Assembly: GCA_947073515.1 (NCBI GenBank)
Contig: CAMTMC010000033.1
Span: 1-32,477, forward strand
DNA from: an uncultured bacterium
GTDB lineage: Bacteria; Bacillota; Clostridia; Oscillospirales; Oscillospiraceae
Length of the DNA stretch: 32,477 bases
Direction: 5' to 3'
The notes under the pieces are model-generated. The model made no database searches. It worked only from the letters and a program-made list of their open reading frames with translations, and was not told where the DNA came from. This document shows, piece by piece, positions 16,463-25,059 of the stretch. Every line of letters starts with the position of its first letter. The stretch's first letter is position 1. Position numbers and translations under genes: made by a program.

Positions 16463-18253
16463 ATGAAAAAACGGCTCTTATCCCTGACACTGGCCACGGT
16501 GATGGCAGTTTCCCTTCTGGCGGGCTGCGGCGGAGTCGGCACAGCCGGCGGCACGACCAGCCAGCCCTCCGGCGGCGGCCAGAGCTCCTCCCATCCGGCG
16601 CCCTCCGGCGGCGGCGAGCTGAGGCTGGTGTTCTCCGAGGACATTGACACCCTGAACCCCCATATGGAGCGCAGCAGCACCGACTCGGAGATCATCCTGT
16701 CTGTGGGCGGCGTGCTCTACCGGATCGCCCCCAGCACCAATTCCGCCTATGAGATCGTCCCGGAGTACGCCGAGGGCGCCCCGGAGATGGTGGATCAGGA
16801 GGGGCTGGTCTGGCGGATCAAGGTGCGGGACGACGCCAAGTACGCCGACGGCTCCCCTATGACCGCCGGGGACTTTGTGTACTCCCTGAAGATGTATTAC
16901 GACCCCCTGCTCCTCAACTCCCCCGGCACCACCCTGGATGAGTACGGGGTATATATCACCAACGCCACCCCCTACATGATCCAGCACGCCGAGGGGACCG
17001 AAGTGGCCTGGGAGGACGTGGGCGTCAAACTAGTGGATGGAAACGCCTTTGAGCTGACCCTGGACAAGCCGGTGAACGCGTCCCAGCTGGAGCTGGCCTT
17101 CGCCTCCTGCGTGATGGTGCCGGTGAGGGAGGAACTGTATGAGGCCGGGATGAACAGCGACCGGAACGAGACCAACTACGGCTCCTCCTGGGACAAGTTC
17201 GCCTCCTCCGGACCCTTTATGGTCACCGGCTGGACCCGGGACTCGGAGATCTCCATGGAGCGCAACCCCAACTATCCCCTTCAGGACGGCATTACCCTGG
17301 ACCGCATTGTGTATAAAATTGTCCCGGAGTCAGGCACCCGGCTGCAGCTGTTTGAGTCCGGCCAGCTGGACACCGTATCCCTCAGCGAGGCGGATCTGGA
17401 GCGCTACGGTGAGGACCCCCGGATTCTGGAGGTGCCCAGCAGCGCCGCCACCTGCATCGGCCTGAACCCCATCAACACCAAAAACCCCATCCTGCAAAAC
17501 CAGAAGTTCCGCCAGGCCCTGTTTTTCGGCACCAACCGGAAGGAGGCTGCCAAGCTAGGCAACAGCATGCCCGTGGACTACTACATCACGGACAACTATA
17601 TTCTGGATATCAACACCGGCCTTGCCTTCCGGGACAGCGAGGAGGGCAAGTCTTACGTGGATTCGGACAACTACAGCTACGACCCGGAGAAGGCCAAGGA
17701 GCTGTTCCGCCAGGCCCTGGAGGAGACCGGCGCCGCCAGCGCCTCCCTGGAGATCCTGTATCAGGACTCCAGCGAGTCCCGGAAGAAAATCTGCGAGTAT
17801 CTCCAGAGCTCCTGGCAGGAGCTGTTCGGCCGGGACCGGCTGACCGTCACCCTCCAGGCTGTACCCAGCCAGCAGCTTTCGGAGCGCTACCGCAGCCACA
17901 AGGACGACCCCAGCGCCTTTGAGAGCGGCGTCATCGCCTCTACCTACAACGATCTGGACCCGGCCAGCGCCCTGATGGAGTGGAACATGAACGCCACCCG
18001 GAAGAAGATCCCCTACTATGACGAGGAGTTTACCGCCTTGTATGACCAGGCGGTGGCCCTGCCCCTGGAGGAGGTGGAGGCCCGGGCCGGCCTTATCGCC
18101 CAGGCGGAGGCCAAGATGCTGGCGGACGCCCCCTTCATCCCCGTGACCCAGTCGGTCTCCAGCGTGCTGATTGCCGACCGGGTGACCATGCCTTTTACCA
18201 CCTACAACAGTGTGCTGCGCTACGCCTGGCCCTGGGCGCAGGTCAATCAATGA
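16463..18253 (+). CDS. Oligopeptide ABC transporter substrate-binding lipoprotein
   Basis: A 596-residue binding protein of the SBP_bac_5 (OppA/DppA) family. The signal peptide MKKRLLSLTLATVMAVSLLAGC ends in a lipobox with Cys22 as acylated residue; a Ser/Gly/Pro linker (to ~50) follows. The mature part starts LRLVFSEDIDTLNPH and contains the family region WRIKVRDDAKYADGSPMTAGDFVYSL. I chose ATG at 16463, with GGAGGT 12 bases before it, over the ATG at 16436, which would add a non-signal stretch before the positively charged n-region. It sits between an aminopeptidase and the permease genes, so it would capture peptides outside the cell. Ligand length and preference cannot be read directly. 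Confidence 0.94.
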   Translation: MKKRLLSLTLATVMAVSLLAGCGGVGTAGGTTSQPSGGGQSSSHPAPSGGGELRLVFSEDIDTLNPHMERSSTDSEIILSVGGVLYRIAPSTNSAYEIVPEYAEGAPEMVDQEGLVWRIKVRDDAKYADGSPMTAGDFVYSLKMYYDPLLLNSPGTTLDEYGVYITNATPYMIQHAEGTEVAWEDVGVKLVDGNAFELTLDKPVNASQLELAFASCVMVPVREELYEAGMNSDRNETNYGSSWDKFASSGPFMVTGWTRDSEISMERNPNYPLQDGITLDRIVYKIVPESGTRLQLFESGQLDTVSLSEADLERYGEDPRILEVPSSAATCIGLNPINTKNPILQNQKFRQALFFGTNRKEAAKLGNSMPVDYYITDNYILDINTGLAFRDSEEGKSYVDSDNYSYDPEKAKELFRQALEETGAASASLEILYQDSSESRKKICEYLQSSWQELFGRDRLTVTLQAVPSQQLSERYRSHKDDPSAFESGVIASTYNDLDPASALMEWNMNATRKKIPYYDEEFTALYDQAVALPLEEVEARAGLIAQAEAKMLADAPFIPVTQSVSSVLIADRVTMPFTTYNSVLRYAWPWAQVNQ

Positions 18254-18273
18254 TCCGTATACGATAGATCCTG

Positions 18274-18299
18274 GGCGGGAGGGGGACTCCCCTCCCGCC
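18274..18299 (+). other. Intercistronic hairpin without T-tract
   Basis: Perfect 11-bp stem GGCGGGAGGGG (18274-18284) with CCCCTCCCGCC (18289-18299), 4-base loop, between the binding-protein and permease genes. Lacking a T run, it is more likely an mRNA stabiliser that favours binding-protein output than a terminator. Confidence 0.7.
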
Positions 18300-18328
18300 T
18301 GTGATCCAGCGGGACAAGGAGAAACAGC

Positions 18329-19285
18329 ATGATGAAATACTTTTTCCAGCGCGTCCTGGCGTTGGTGATCACACTGTTTATTATCCTGACAGTGGCGTTT
18401 CTGGTCATCCGCCTGATGCCTGGCTCCATCTACGACAGCAATGAGTCCCTGTCCGCGGAGATGGTCAAGATCCTGGAGGACAAGTATCACCTGAACGACC
18501 CGATGATTGTCCAGTACCGCTACTTCCTGGAGGATATCATCGTCCGGGGGGACTGGGGCACCTCTGTGGCGGTGCAGCCCCGGGTGCCGGTGTGGGAGGT
18601 GCTGGGCTCCAAGATCCCGGTGACCCTCCAGCTCAACTTTATCTCCCTGGTGATCGCCATGCCCATCGGGATTGCCGCAGGGATTTTCGCCGCCATCTAC
18701 CAGAACACCAAGGTGGACTATGTGATCTCCTTCTTTGTGGTTCTGTTCATCTCGGTGCCGTCCTTTATTTTCGGGTCGCTGCTCCAGTATTTCCTGGCCT
18801 ATAAGCTGGGGTGGTTCCCCATCATCTACAACGCCACCGGGGTGGGTATGGCCAAGTACCTGTCGATGGTTCTGCCAATCACGGCGCTGACCTTCTCGCC
18901 GGTGGCCCGGGTCACCCGCTACCTGCGGGGGGAGCTGATTGAGAATCTCAGCTCGGAGTACATGCTGCTGGCCCGCACCAAGGGGCTGACCCAGCTGCAG
19001 GCCACGGTGCGCCACTCCATGCGCAACTCCTTCGTGCCACTGGCCAACATCATCATCCCCATGTTTACCAATATCCTGACGGGCTCCCTGGTGGTGGAGC
19101 AGATCTTCTCCGTAGCCGGGGTGGGCGGCCTGCTGGTGGCCTCTATCAACTCCAGCGACCACACCCTGACCATCGCAATTTTGATTTTCTACTCCCTCAT
19201 CTCCCTGGTGACCATTTTGATTGTGGATCTCTCCTACGGGCTGATTGACCCCAGAGTGCGGATCGGAGGCGGCAGCTATGACTAA
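18329..19285 (+). CDS. Oligopeptide ABC transporter permease, DppB/OppB-like
   Basis: A 318-residue membrane protein with the standard DppB plan: N-terminal helix (RVLALVITLFIILTVAFLVIRLMPG), an outer loop with RYFLEDIIVRGDWGTSV, then five more helices. The family EAA-type loop is visible in SSEYMLLARTKGLTQ, and the LTGSLVVEQIFSVAGVGGLL segment is diagnostic. ATG at 18329 follows AAGGAGAAACAGC. The gene overlaps the next permease by 8 bases. With the DppC-like protein it forms the channel for peptides brought by the upstream binding protein. Confidence 0.95.
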   Translation: MMKYFFQRVLALVITLFIILTVAFLVIRLMPGSIYDSNESLSAEMVKILEDKYHLNDPMIVQYRYFLEDIIVRGDWGTSVAVQPRVPVWEVLGSKIPVTLQLNFISLVIAMPIGIAAGIFAAIYQNTKVDYVISFFVVLFISVPSFIFGSLLQYFLAYKLGWFPIIYNATGVGMAKYLSMVLPITALTFSPVARVTRYLRGELIENLSSEYMLLARTKGLTQLQATVRHSMRNSFVPLANIIIPMFTNILTGSLVVEQIFSVAGVGGLLVASINSSDHTLTIAILIFYSLISLVTILIVDLSYGLIDPRVRIGGGSYD

Positions 19286-20426
19286 TTCAATAAATGGAAT
19301 TCCCTATGAGAGCCCCAGGCCCGCCCGTGAGGACGACTTTGAGCTGTTACAGCTGGGCGCCGACCTGAAGGACGCCAAATTTGAGAGCCCGCCCATCGGC
19401 TTTTTTAAGGACGCCACCCTCCGCCTGGCCAAGAACAAGGCGGCGGTGGCGGCGCTGGTGATCATCCTGGTGGTGTCCGCCATGGCGGTGTTCGGGCCTA
19501 TGATGACCGCCTACGCCTTTGACCAGCAGTTTGTGGACTATCAGAACATGCCCCCCAGGATCCCCCTGCTGGCCCCGCTGGGCATCGCGGACGGCTCCCG
19601 GGTGCTGGAGAACCGCCGGGCCGACGGCCTGTCCGATACGGAGAAGTACCCGGAGGGCTGTATCCTGAAGGTGATGAACCGGAGGACCGTCAACGGGGTG
19701 GAGATGGTAGATGTGAAGGTGGACTACTACCGGTACAGCGGCTGTGAGGAGAACTTCCTGCTGGGGTCGGACTATCTGGGCCGGGACCTGTGGACCCGGC
19801 TGTGGCGGGGGACCCGGGTGTCCCTGTTCATCGCCGTGTTCTCGGTGGTGACCAATGTGATCATCGGGGTGATTTACGGCTCTGTGGCCGGCTACTACGG
19901 CGGCAAGCTGGACATGGTCCTCATGCGGGTCTGTGAGATTATCCAGTCCTTCCCACGGGTGGTGGTGGCCACGCTGTTCATCATGTTTTTCGGGACGGGA
20001 ATCTTCTCCATCATTATGTCCCTGCTCATTAGCGGCTGGATTCAGACCGCCCGGCTGGTGCGGGCCCAGTTCTACCGGTTTAAGGGCAGGGAGTACGTGC
20101 TGGCCGCCCGGACCATGGGGGTGCGGGACCGGGCGATCATCTTCCGGCACATCCTGCCCAACTCCCTAGGGCCCATTATCACCACGATGATGATCGCTGT
20201 GCCCCAGGCCATCTTTACCGAGTCCTTTTTGGCCTATATCGGCCTGGGCCTTAAGGCGCCGGAGCCCTCCATCGGCGTGCTACTGTCGGAGGGGCAGAAG
20301 GTGCTGCTCAACTTCCCATACCAGTCCCTGTTCCCGGGGATCGTCATCTCCGCGCTGATGATCTCCTTCAACCTGTTTGGCAACGGGCTGCGGGACGCTA
20401 TGGACCCAACCCTGCGCGGGACTTGA
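19278..20426 (+). CDS. Oligopeptide ABC transporter permease, DppC/OppC-like, with outer insertion
   Basis: A 382-residue permease, longer than usual DppC (~300). After a ~60-residue cytosolic N-terminus, the first helix (AAVAALVIILVVSAMAVFGP) is followed by an outer segment of about 90 residues that includes PEGCILKVMNRRTVNGVEMVDVKVDYYRY, before the conserved LGSDYLGRDLWTRLWRGTRVSL entry to the core. The EAA-type loop (GREYVLAARTMGVRD) and TESFLAYIGLGLKAPEPSIG are typical. ATG at 19278, preceded by GGAGGC, overlaps the DppB stop. OppC proteins in Firmicutes often have such an insertion, so it may contact the binding protein; this is inferred. Confidence 0.94.
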   Translation: MTNSINGIPYESPRPAREDDFELLQLGADLKDAKFESPPIGFFKDATLRLAKNKAAVAALVIILVVSAMAVFGPMMTAYAFDQQFVDYQNMPPRIPLLAPLGIADGSRVLENRRADGLSDTEKYPEGCILKVMNRRTVNGVEMVDVKVDYYRYSGCEENFLLGSDYLGRDLWTRLWRGTRVSLFIAVFSVVTNVIIGVIYGSVAGYYGGKLDMVLMRVCEIIQSFPRVVVATLFIMFFGTGIFSIIMSLLISGWIQTARLVRAQFYRFKGREYVLAARTMGVRDRAIIFRHILPNSLGPIITTMMIAVPQAIFTESFLAYIGLGLKAPEPSIGVLLSEGQKVLLNFPYQSLFPGIVISALMISFNLFGNGLRDAMDPTLRGT

Positions 20427-20442
20427 TAGGAGGGACGCTGAT

Positions 20443-21486
20443 ATGTCAGATAAGATTCTACAGGTGAAAAATCTCTGCGTATCCTTCTCCTCTTATGCTG
20501 GGAAGGTACAGGCGGTGCGGGATGTGTCCTTCGACCTCTATCGGGGGGAGACTTTGTCCATTGTGGGGGAATCGGGCTCAGGCAAGTCGGTGACCACCAA
20601 GGCGGTTTTAGGTATCCTCTCCGGCAACGCCACCATTGAGAGCGGGGAGATCCTCTACAACGGCGCCGACCTGGCCAAGTTCCAGGACAAGGACTTCGCC
20701 GATATCCGGGGGAAGAAAATCTCCCTGGTGTTCCAGGACCCCCTGTCCGCCCTCAACCCCATTATGAAAATCGGTAAGCAGATTGTGGAGGCTCTAGTCC
20801 TCAGCGGCTCCACCCCCAAGGGGGAGGCCAAGGAGAAGGCCCTGGATTTGATGCGCCGGGTGGGCATCCCCCAGCCGGAGATCCGCTTCAACCAGTACCC
20901 CTTCCAGTTCTCCGGCGGCATGCGCCAGCGGATTGTCATCGCCATCGCTTTGGCCAGCGACCCGGAGATCCTGATCTGCGACGAGCCCACCACAGCTCTG
21001 GACGTGACCATCCAGGCCCAGATCCTGGAGCTGATCAACGAGATCAAGGAGCGGAGCAGCCTGTCCATCATTTTTATTACCCACGACCTGGGGGTGGTGG
21101 CCAATGTGGCCGACCGGGTGGCGGTGATGTACGCGGGGCGGATTGTGGAGTACGGCAGGAGCGAGGAGATCTTCTACAACCCCAAAAATCCCTACACCTG
21201 GGCGCTGCTGTCCTCCATGCCGGATCTGGATACCAAGGAGCAGTTATTCTCCATCCCCGGTACCCCGCCCAATATGCTCTATCCCCCGCCAGGGGACGCC
21301 TTCCACGAGCGCAACCAGTACGCCCTGAAGATCGACCAGCGGGAGGCGCCGCCGTTCTTCCGGGTGTCCGATACCCACTACGCCGCCACCTGGCTGCTGG
21401 ATCCCAGGGCGCCGAAGGTGGACCCGCCGCCTATCCTGACGGAGCGGATCGCACGGATGAAAAGGAGGGCTGAAGATGTCCGCTGA
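20443..21486 (+). CDS. Oligopeptide ABC transporter ATP-binding protein, DppD/OppD-like
   Basis: A 347-residue ATPase: Walker A GESGSGKS (42-49), Q-loop VFQDPLSALNP, signature FSGGMRQRI, Walker B ILICDEPTTALD and switch His in FITHDLGVV. The C-terminal oligopeptide-type extension contains NPKNPYTWALLSSMP and continues to the end. ATG at 20443, after GGAGGGACGCTG, was chosen over an upstream in-frame ATG at 20377 that lies inside the DppC gene. It overlaps the partner ATPase gene by 11 bases. It energises peptide import together with the DppF-like partner. Confidence 0.95.
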   Translation: MSDKILQVKNLCVSFSSYAGKVQAVRDVSFDLYRGETLSIVGESGSGKSVTTKAVLGILSGNATIESGEILYNGADLAKFQDKDFADIRGKKISLVFQDPLSALNPIMKIGKQIVEALVLSGSTPKGEAKEKALDLMRRVGIPQPEIRFNQYPFQFSGGMRQRIVIAIALASDPEILICDEPTTALDVTIQAQILELINEIKERSSLSIIFITHDLGVVANVADRVAVMYAGRIVEYGRSEEIFYNPKNPYTWALLSSMPDLDTKEQLFSIPGTPPNMLYPPPGDAFHERNQYALKIDQREAPPFFRVSDTHYAATWLLDPRAPKVDPPPILTERIARMKRRAEDVR

Positions 21487-22432
21487 TACCAACACCCGAG
21501 AGGCGCTGCTGGACGTGCGGGGCCTGAAGACCTATTTTTCCTCTGGGCACGGCGGCAAAAAACACGTGGTCAGGGCGGTGGACGACGTGTCCTTCCAAAT
21601 TTTTAAGGGGGAGACCTTCGGCCTGGTGGGGGAGTCGGGCTGCGGCAAGACCACCACCGGCCGGACTATCATCCGGCTGTACAACCCCACCGGGGGCGAG
21701 GTCTACTTCGACGGTAAAAAAATCTCTGGGAAGCTGGGCCGGAATGAGATCAACCAGCTTACCCGGAATATGCAGATGATCTTCCAGGACCCGGTGGCCT
21801 CCCTCAATCCCCGGATGACCATTGAGGAGATCGTCTCCGAGGGGCTGCGGGTCAACGGGATGCGGGACCGGGCCCAGCGGCTGGAGCTGGTGTACAACAT
21901 CCTGGACAAGGTGGGCCTGACCAAGGACCACGCAACCCGCTACCCCCACGAGTTCTCCGGTGGACAGCGGCAGCGGGTGGGCATCGCCCGGGCCCTGGTC
22001 ACCAACCCCTCCCTGGTCATCGCGGATGAGCCGGTATCCGCCCTGGATGTGTCCATCCAGGCCCAGGTCATCAACCTGTTCAACAAGCTGAAGGAGGAGA
22101 TGGGGCTGACTATCCTGTTTATCGCCCACAACCTGTCGGTGGTCAAATACTTTTCCGACCGGATCGGCGTGATGTACATGGGTAAGCTGCTGGAGGTGGC
22201 CGATGCCGACGATCTGTATCTCCACCCCGTCCACCCCTACACCAAGTCCCTGCTCTCCGCGATCCCCCAGCCAGACCCCCTCTTTGAGCGTAAACGGGCG
22301 CGGGTGGCCTATGACCCTGCCATCCACCACTACGAGGAGGAGCGGCCCCAGTACCATGAGATCCTGCCCAACCACCAGGTCTACGCCTCCCAGTCGGAGG
22401 TGGAGCGGTACAAGCGGGAGCTGGGGCAATGA
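21476..22432 (+). CDS. Oligopeptide ABC transporter ATP-binding protein, DppF/OppF-like
   Basis: A 318-residue ATPase with Walker [11 protein letters not shown]-loop [14 protein letters not shown], signature [15 protein letters not shown], Walker [13 protein letters not shown] and switch His in FIAHNLSVV. The C-terminus has the peptide-importer marker [18 protein letters not shown] at 21476 lies within the end of the DppD gene after AAGGAGGGC; its own stop overlaps the start of the small membrane protein gene (ATGA). Together with the DppD-like protein it completes a five-part peptide importer. Confidence 0.95.
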   Translation: MSADTNTREALLDVRGLKTYFSSGHGGKKHVVRAVDDVSFQIFKGETFGLVGESGCGKTTTGRTIIRLYNPTGGEVYFDGKKISGKLGRNEINQLTRNMQMIFQDPVASLNPRMTIEEIVSEGLRVNGMRDRAQRLELVYNILDKVGLTKDHATRYPHEFSGGQRQRVGIARALVTNPSLVIADEPVSALDVSIQAQVINLFNKLKEEMGLTILFIAHNLSVVKYFSDRIGVMYMGKLLEVADADDLYLHPVHPYTKSLLSAIPQPDPLFERKRARVAYDPAIHHYEEERPQYHEILPNHQVYASQSEVERYKRELGQ

Positions 22433-22806
22433 GGGAGAACAGAAAAGCCCAGCCCAATCTGGCCCTGGCGGCCCTGGCCGGGAGCGCCCTGTGGGCCCTG
22501 TGCTTCCCGATGCTGGCGGGGGCGGCGTACAGCCGGAGGAGCCTGTCCGACGGGCTGACCACCGCCGGGCTGGTACTGCTGATCGCCGGCCTGTGGCGGG
22601 TGGTGGGGCGGCTGGGGATGTTTGACAGCACCAAATATGGCTGGAAGAAGTTTGTGGAGGTCATCCGGACCAAAAATTATGTCCACTCCCGGTCGGAGCT
22701 GCCCAGCCTGGTGGATTACAAGCGGAAAAACCCATACCGAAAAACATATTTGCCCCTTTTGGCGGTGGCGGCGCTGGATCTGGCGGCTGCGGCGCTCATC
22801 GCCTGA
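22429..22806 (+). CDS. Small two-to-three-helix membrane protein (DUF3899-like)
   Basis: A 125-residue protein with hydrophobic segments near residues 9-31, 43-60 and 105-124 and a central cytosolic-type stretch containing GMFDSTKYGWKKFVEVIRTKN and DYKRKNPYRKTY. This pattern resembles small DUF3899-type membrane proteins of Firmicutes, but I recognise it only by shape. It is joined to the ATPase gene by an ATGA overlap and lies 21 bases before the second M17 gene, so it is part of the peptide-use operon. A role as accessory subunit of the importer is possible but not shown. Confidence 0.75.
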   Translation: MRENRKAQPNLALAALAGSALWALCFPMLAGAAYSRRSLSDGLTTAGLVLLIAGLWRVVGRLGMFDSTKYGWKKFVEVIRTKNYVHSRSELPSLVDYKRKNPYRKTYLPLLAVAALDLAAAALIA

Positions 22807-22827
22807 TGGGGAGGAGGAGAGACTTGT

Positions 22828-24258
22828 ATGAAAGTTATGTTTGGCGCCATCCGGGACCTACCAGTCAAGGCGTATTTCGCCGGGCAGGACGGGAAGCTGA
22901 CCGCCGGGGACAACTGGGGGGAGGAGCGGCTCCCCCTGGCTGTCCGCCGGGAGGGCTTCACCGGGGCGCTGGGTGAGGTCAGCTGCGTGTGGAGCGGGAC
23001 GGAGGACACCGCCTCGGTCTTTGTGGGACTGGGGGCGGAGCGGGGCGCCGAGCCGGCCCGCCGGGCCGCCGCGAAGCTGGTGGAGTGGGCCGACGGCAGA
23101 GGGCTCAAGGAGCTGGGGCTGTGGGTCCACGGCCTGTCCCGGGAGGAGGCCGGCGGGGCGGCTGAGGGGGCTGTGATGGCCCATTATCAGTACACCCAAT
23201 ACCTCACCCGGCCGGCGGAAAAGAGCCTGGAGCGGCTGGTACTGGACGGGACGGAGGAGCTGGCCGGCCCGGTGGAGGAGGGCGTGGTCCTGGGGGAGTG
23301 CGTCAACATCGCCCGGGATCTGGTCAACGAGCCCGCCAACGTCCAGAGCCCTCTGCGCCTGGCCCAGGAGGTGGAGGAGCTGGGCCGGCGGTTCGGCTTT
23401 GAGACCCAGGTGCTGGGGGAGGAGGAGATCCGGGAGCTGGGAATGGAGGCTCTTTTACAGGTGTCCAAAGGCTCCCCTAACAGTCCGGCTGTGATCGTGA
23501 CACGCTATCTGGGGGATCCGGAGCGCCCTGGGGGCCGGATGGGCCTGATCGGCAAAGGGGTCACCTATGACAGCGGCGGCCTCAACCTCAAATCCGGGCA
23601 GCGCTTTATTACCATGAAGCACGACATGGCCGGCGGGGCCACCGTCATCGGGGCCATGTGCGCCGCCGCGGCCCGGAAGCTGAAGGTCAACGCCGTGGCG
23701 GTGGTGGCGGCCTGTGAGAACCTGATCTCCGGCCAGGCCTACCGGCCCGGGGATATCATCGGCTCCATGGGGGGCAAGACCATCCAGGTCAACAGCACCG
23801 ACGCCGAGGGGCGGTTGACCCTGATCGATGCCATGACCTACGCCATCCGCCATGAGAAGGTGGACCGGCTGGTGGATATTGCCACCCTCACCGGCGCCGC
23901 CAGGAGAATCCTGGGGGAGTACGGCGCCCCGGTGCTGGGCAACGACAGCGGCCTGTGGGACCAGCTGTCCGCCGCCGGGGAGCGGGCGGGGGAGCTGGTC
24001 TGCCGGGTGCCCCTGGTGGAAGACGCCCGGGCCAAAATCAGGGGGGACGTGTCCGACCTGGTCAACACCACCCTGGAGCAGACCGGGGGGATGGTGACCG
24101 CCGCGCTGTTCCTGGAGGAGTTCACAGAGGGGCGGCCCTGGGCGCACATTGACGCCGCCGGCCCCCTCTGGCTGGACCACCAGAGGCCCTATACCCCAAA
24201 GGGGGGATCCGGCTGGGGAGTGCGTACGCTGTATTACCTGTTGAAAAATTTGAAATAG
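22828..24258 (+). CDS. M17-family leucyl aminopeptidase (second copy)
   Basis: A 476-residue enzyme with a fuller PepA-type plan than the first copy: N-terminal domain to about 165, then VNEPANVQSP, a strongly conserved region before the catalytic domain. The metal and active-site motifs are intact: GKGVTYDSGGLNLK, TMKHDMAGGA and NSTDAEGRLTLIDAM. ATG at 22828 follows GGGGAGGAGGAGAG. It is the last gene of the operon. It differs from the first copy across the whole N-terminal domain and in the catalytic surroundings (MK versus MH, for example), so it is not a recent duplicate; the two likely handle different peptides. Confidence 0.95.
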   Translation: MKVMFGAIRDLPVKAYFAGQDGKLTAGDNWGEERLPLAVRREGFTGALGEVSCVWSGTEDTASVFVGLGAERGAEPARRAAAKLVEWADGRGLKELGLWVHGLSREEAGGAAEGAVMAHYQYTQYLTRPAEKSLERLVLDGTEELAGPVEEGVVLGECVNIARDLVNEPANVQSPLRLAQEVEELGRRFGFETQVLGEEEIRELGMEALLQVSKGSPNSPAVIVTRYLGDPERPGGRMGLIGKGVTYDSGGLNLKSGQRFITMKHDMAGGATVIGAMCAAAARKLKVNAVAVVAACENLISGQAYRPGDIIGSMGGKTIQVNSTDAEGRLTLIDAMTYAIRHEKVDRLVDIATLTGAARRILGEYGAPVLGNDSGLWDQLSAAGERAGELVCRVPLVEDARAKIRGDVSDLVNTTLEQTGGMVTAALFLEEFTEGRPWAHIDAAGPLWLDHQRPYTPKGGSGWGVRTLYYLLKNLK

Positions 24259-24295
24259 CGGCGGGCCGCCGGAAAACAGTGCCAGGCAAAAATCT

Positions 24296-24324
24296 GCATA
24301 CCCTGCCAAATCCTGCGAATACTA
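24296..24324 (+). promoter_or_regulatory. Sigma-G-like promoter of spoVT
   Basis: GCATA (24296-24300), 17 bases, AATACTA (24318-24324). This resembles the forespore sigma-G pattern (GNATR and CATNNTA with 17-18 bases between). Bacillus subtilis spoVT is sigma-G dependent, so the match is biologically expected. One mismatch (A for C) in the -10. Confidence 0.6.
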
Positions 24325-24364
24325 ACGCCGTCAACAAGAAAAAACCGCGGGAGGCAGTATATTG

Positions 24365-24907
24365 ATGAAAGCAACTGGAATCGTGCGCCGCATTGACGAC
24401 CTGGGCCGGGTTGTGATCCCCAAGGAAATCCGCCGGACCATGCGTATCCGTGAGGGCGACCCGTTGGAAATTTATACGGACAAGGACGGCGGCGTGATCT
24501 TCAAAAAATACTCCCTGATGGGCGGCGTGGTGGACTTCGCCGGCCAGCTGTGCGACACCCTGAACCGCACCACCGGCCAGGTCACCGTCATCACCGACCG
24601 GGACAGCTGCATCGCCTCCGCCGGCGTACCCCGGCGGGAGCTGATGGAAAAGCCCATCTCCCCCCAGCTGGAACGGCTGATGGAAGGGAGGCAGATCTAT
24701 CAGTACAAGCCGGGCGAGCCCCCCGTCCCCCTGTGCGCCGACGGGGAGAAATTCGCCCTGGCGACCGCCGCCCCCATCCTGTCCGAGGGGGACGTGCTGG
24801 GCTGTGTGGTCTTCGCCGGGGAGGCGGAGGGCCTGTCCAGCGGCGAAGTGGAGTACAAGCTGGCCCAGTCCATCGCCGCCTTTTTGGGCCGGCACATGGA
24901 GAGCTGA
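24365..24907 (+). CDS. spoVT: Stage V sporulation protein T (AbrB-type regulator)
   Basis: A 180-residue forespore regulator of late sporulation genes. Residues 1-52 are the swapped-hairpin AbrB DNA-binding domain, nearly canonical: MKATGIVRRIDDLGRVVIPK, then RRTMRIREGDPLEIY. Residues about 56-178 form a GAF-like domain (VDFAGQLCDTLN, VTVITDRDSCIASAGV, APILSEGDVLGCVVF). Length matches the family (~178). I chose ATG at 24365 over the TTG three bases earlier because the family starts MKATGIVRRID; GGGAGGC lies upstream. It stands alone, between a sigma-G-like promoter and a long hairpin. It shows that the organism forms endospores. Confidence 0.96.
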   Translation: MKATGIVRRIDDLGRVVIPKEIRRTMRIREGDPLEIYTDKDGGVIFKKYSLMGGVVDFAGQLCDTLNRTTGQVTVITDRDSCIASAGVPRRELMEKPISPQLERLMEGRQIYQYKPGEPPVPLCADGEKFALATAAPILSEGDVLGCVVFAGEAEGLSSGEVEYKLAQSIAAFLGRHMES

Positions 24908-24933
24908 AAATCCGGATATTTCCGCCAGGAGAT

Positions 24934-24972
24934 GGCATAAGGGGCGGCGCCTGACGCGCCGCCCCTTATGCC
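24934..24972. terminator. Long perfect hairpin after spoVT
   Basis: Perfect 17-bp stem GGCATAAGGGGCGGCGC (24934-24950) with its complement at 24956-24972 and a 5-base loop. Only a weak T-rich tail (GTTTCATTT) follows. It likely ends the spoVT transcript. Confidence 0.75.
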
Positions 24973-24991
24973 GTTTCATTTGAAAAGACCG

Positions 24992-25020
24992 TAGACAAGT
25001 CCGGGATTTTAGTCTATACT
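24992..25020 (+). promoter_or_regulatory. Sigma-A promoter of selAB
   Basis: TAGACA (24992-24997), 17-base spacer, TATACT (25015-25020), 40 bases before the selA ATG, which follows AAGGAGC. Confidence 0.75.
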
Positions 25021-25059
25021 GAGGAAAACTCAACAAGCGTTTGAAGGAGCGTGTTTGCG

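Noticed and set aside
17555-19162. Very long open frame (about 535 codons) on the minus strand opposite the peptide-binding and DppB genes
   Set aside because: It is a by-product of high GC codon bias on the + strand; the translation is His/Gln/Gly/Asp-rich with no domain, while the + strand carries clear transporter genes.
24261-24275. Hairpin CGGCGGGCCGCCGG after the second M17 gene as a terminator
   Set aside because: The loop would be too tight and no T run follows; not a convincing terminator.
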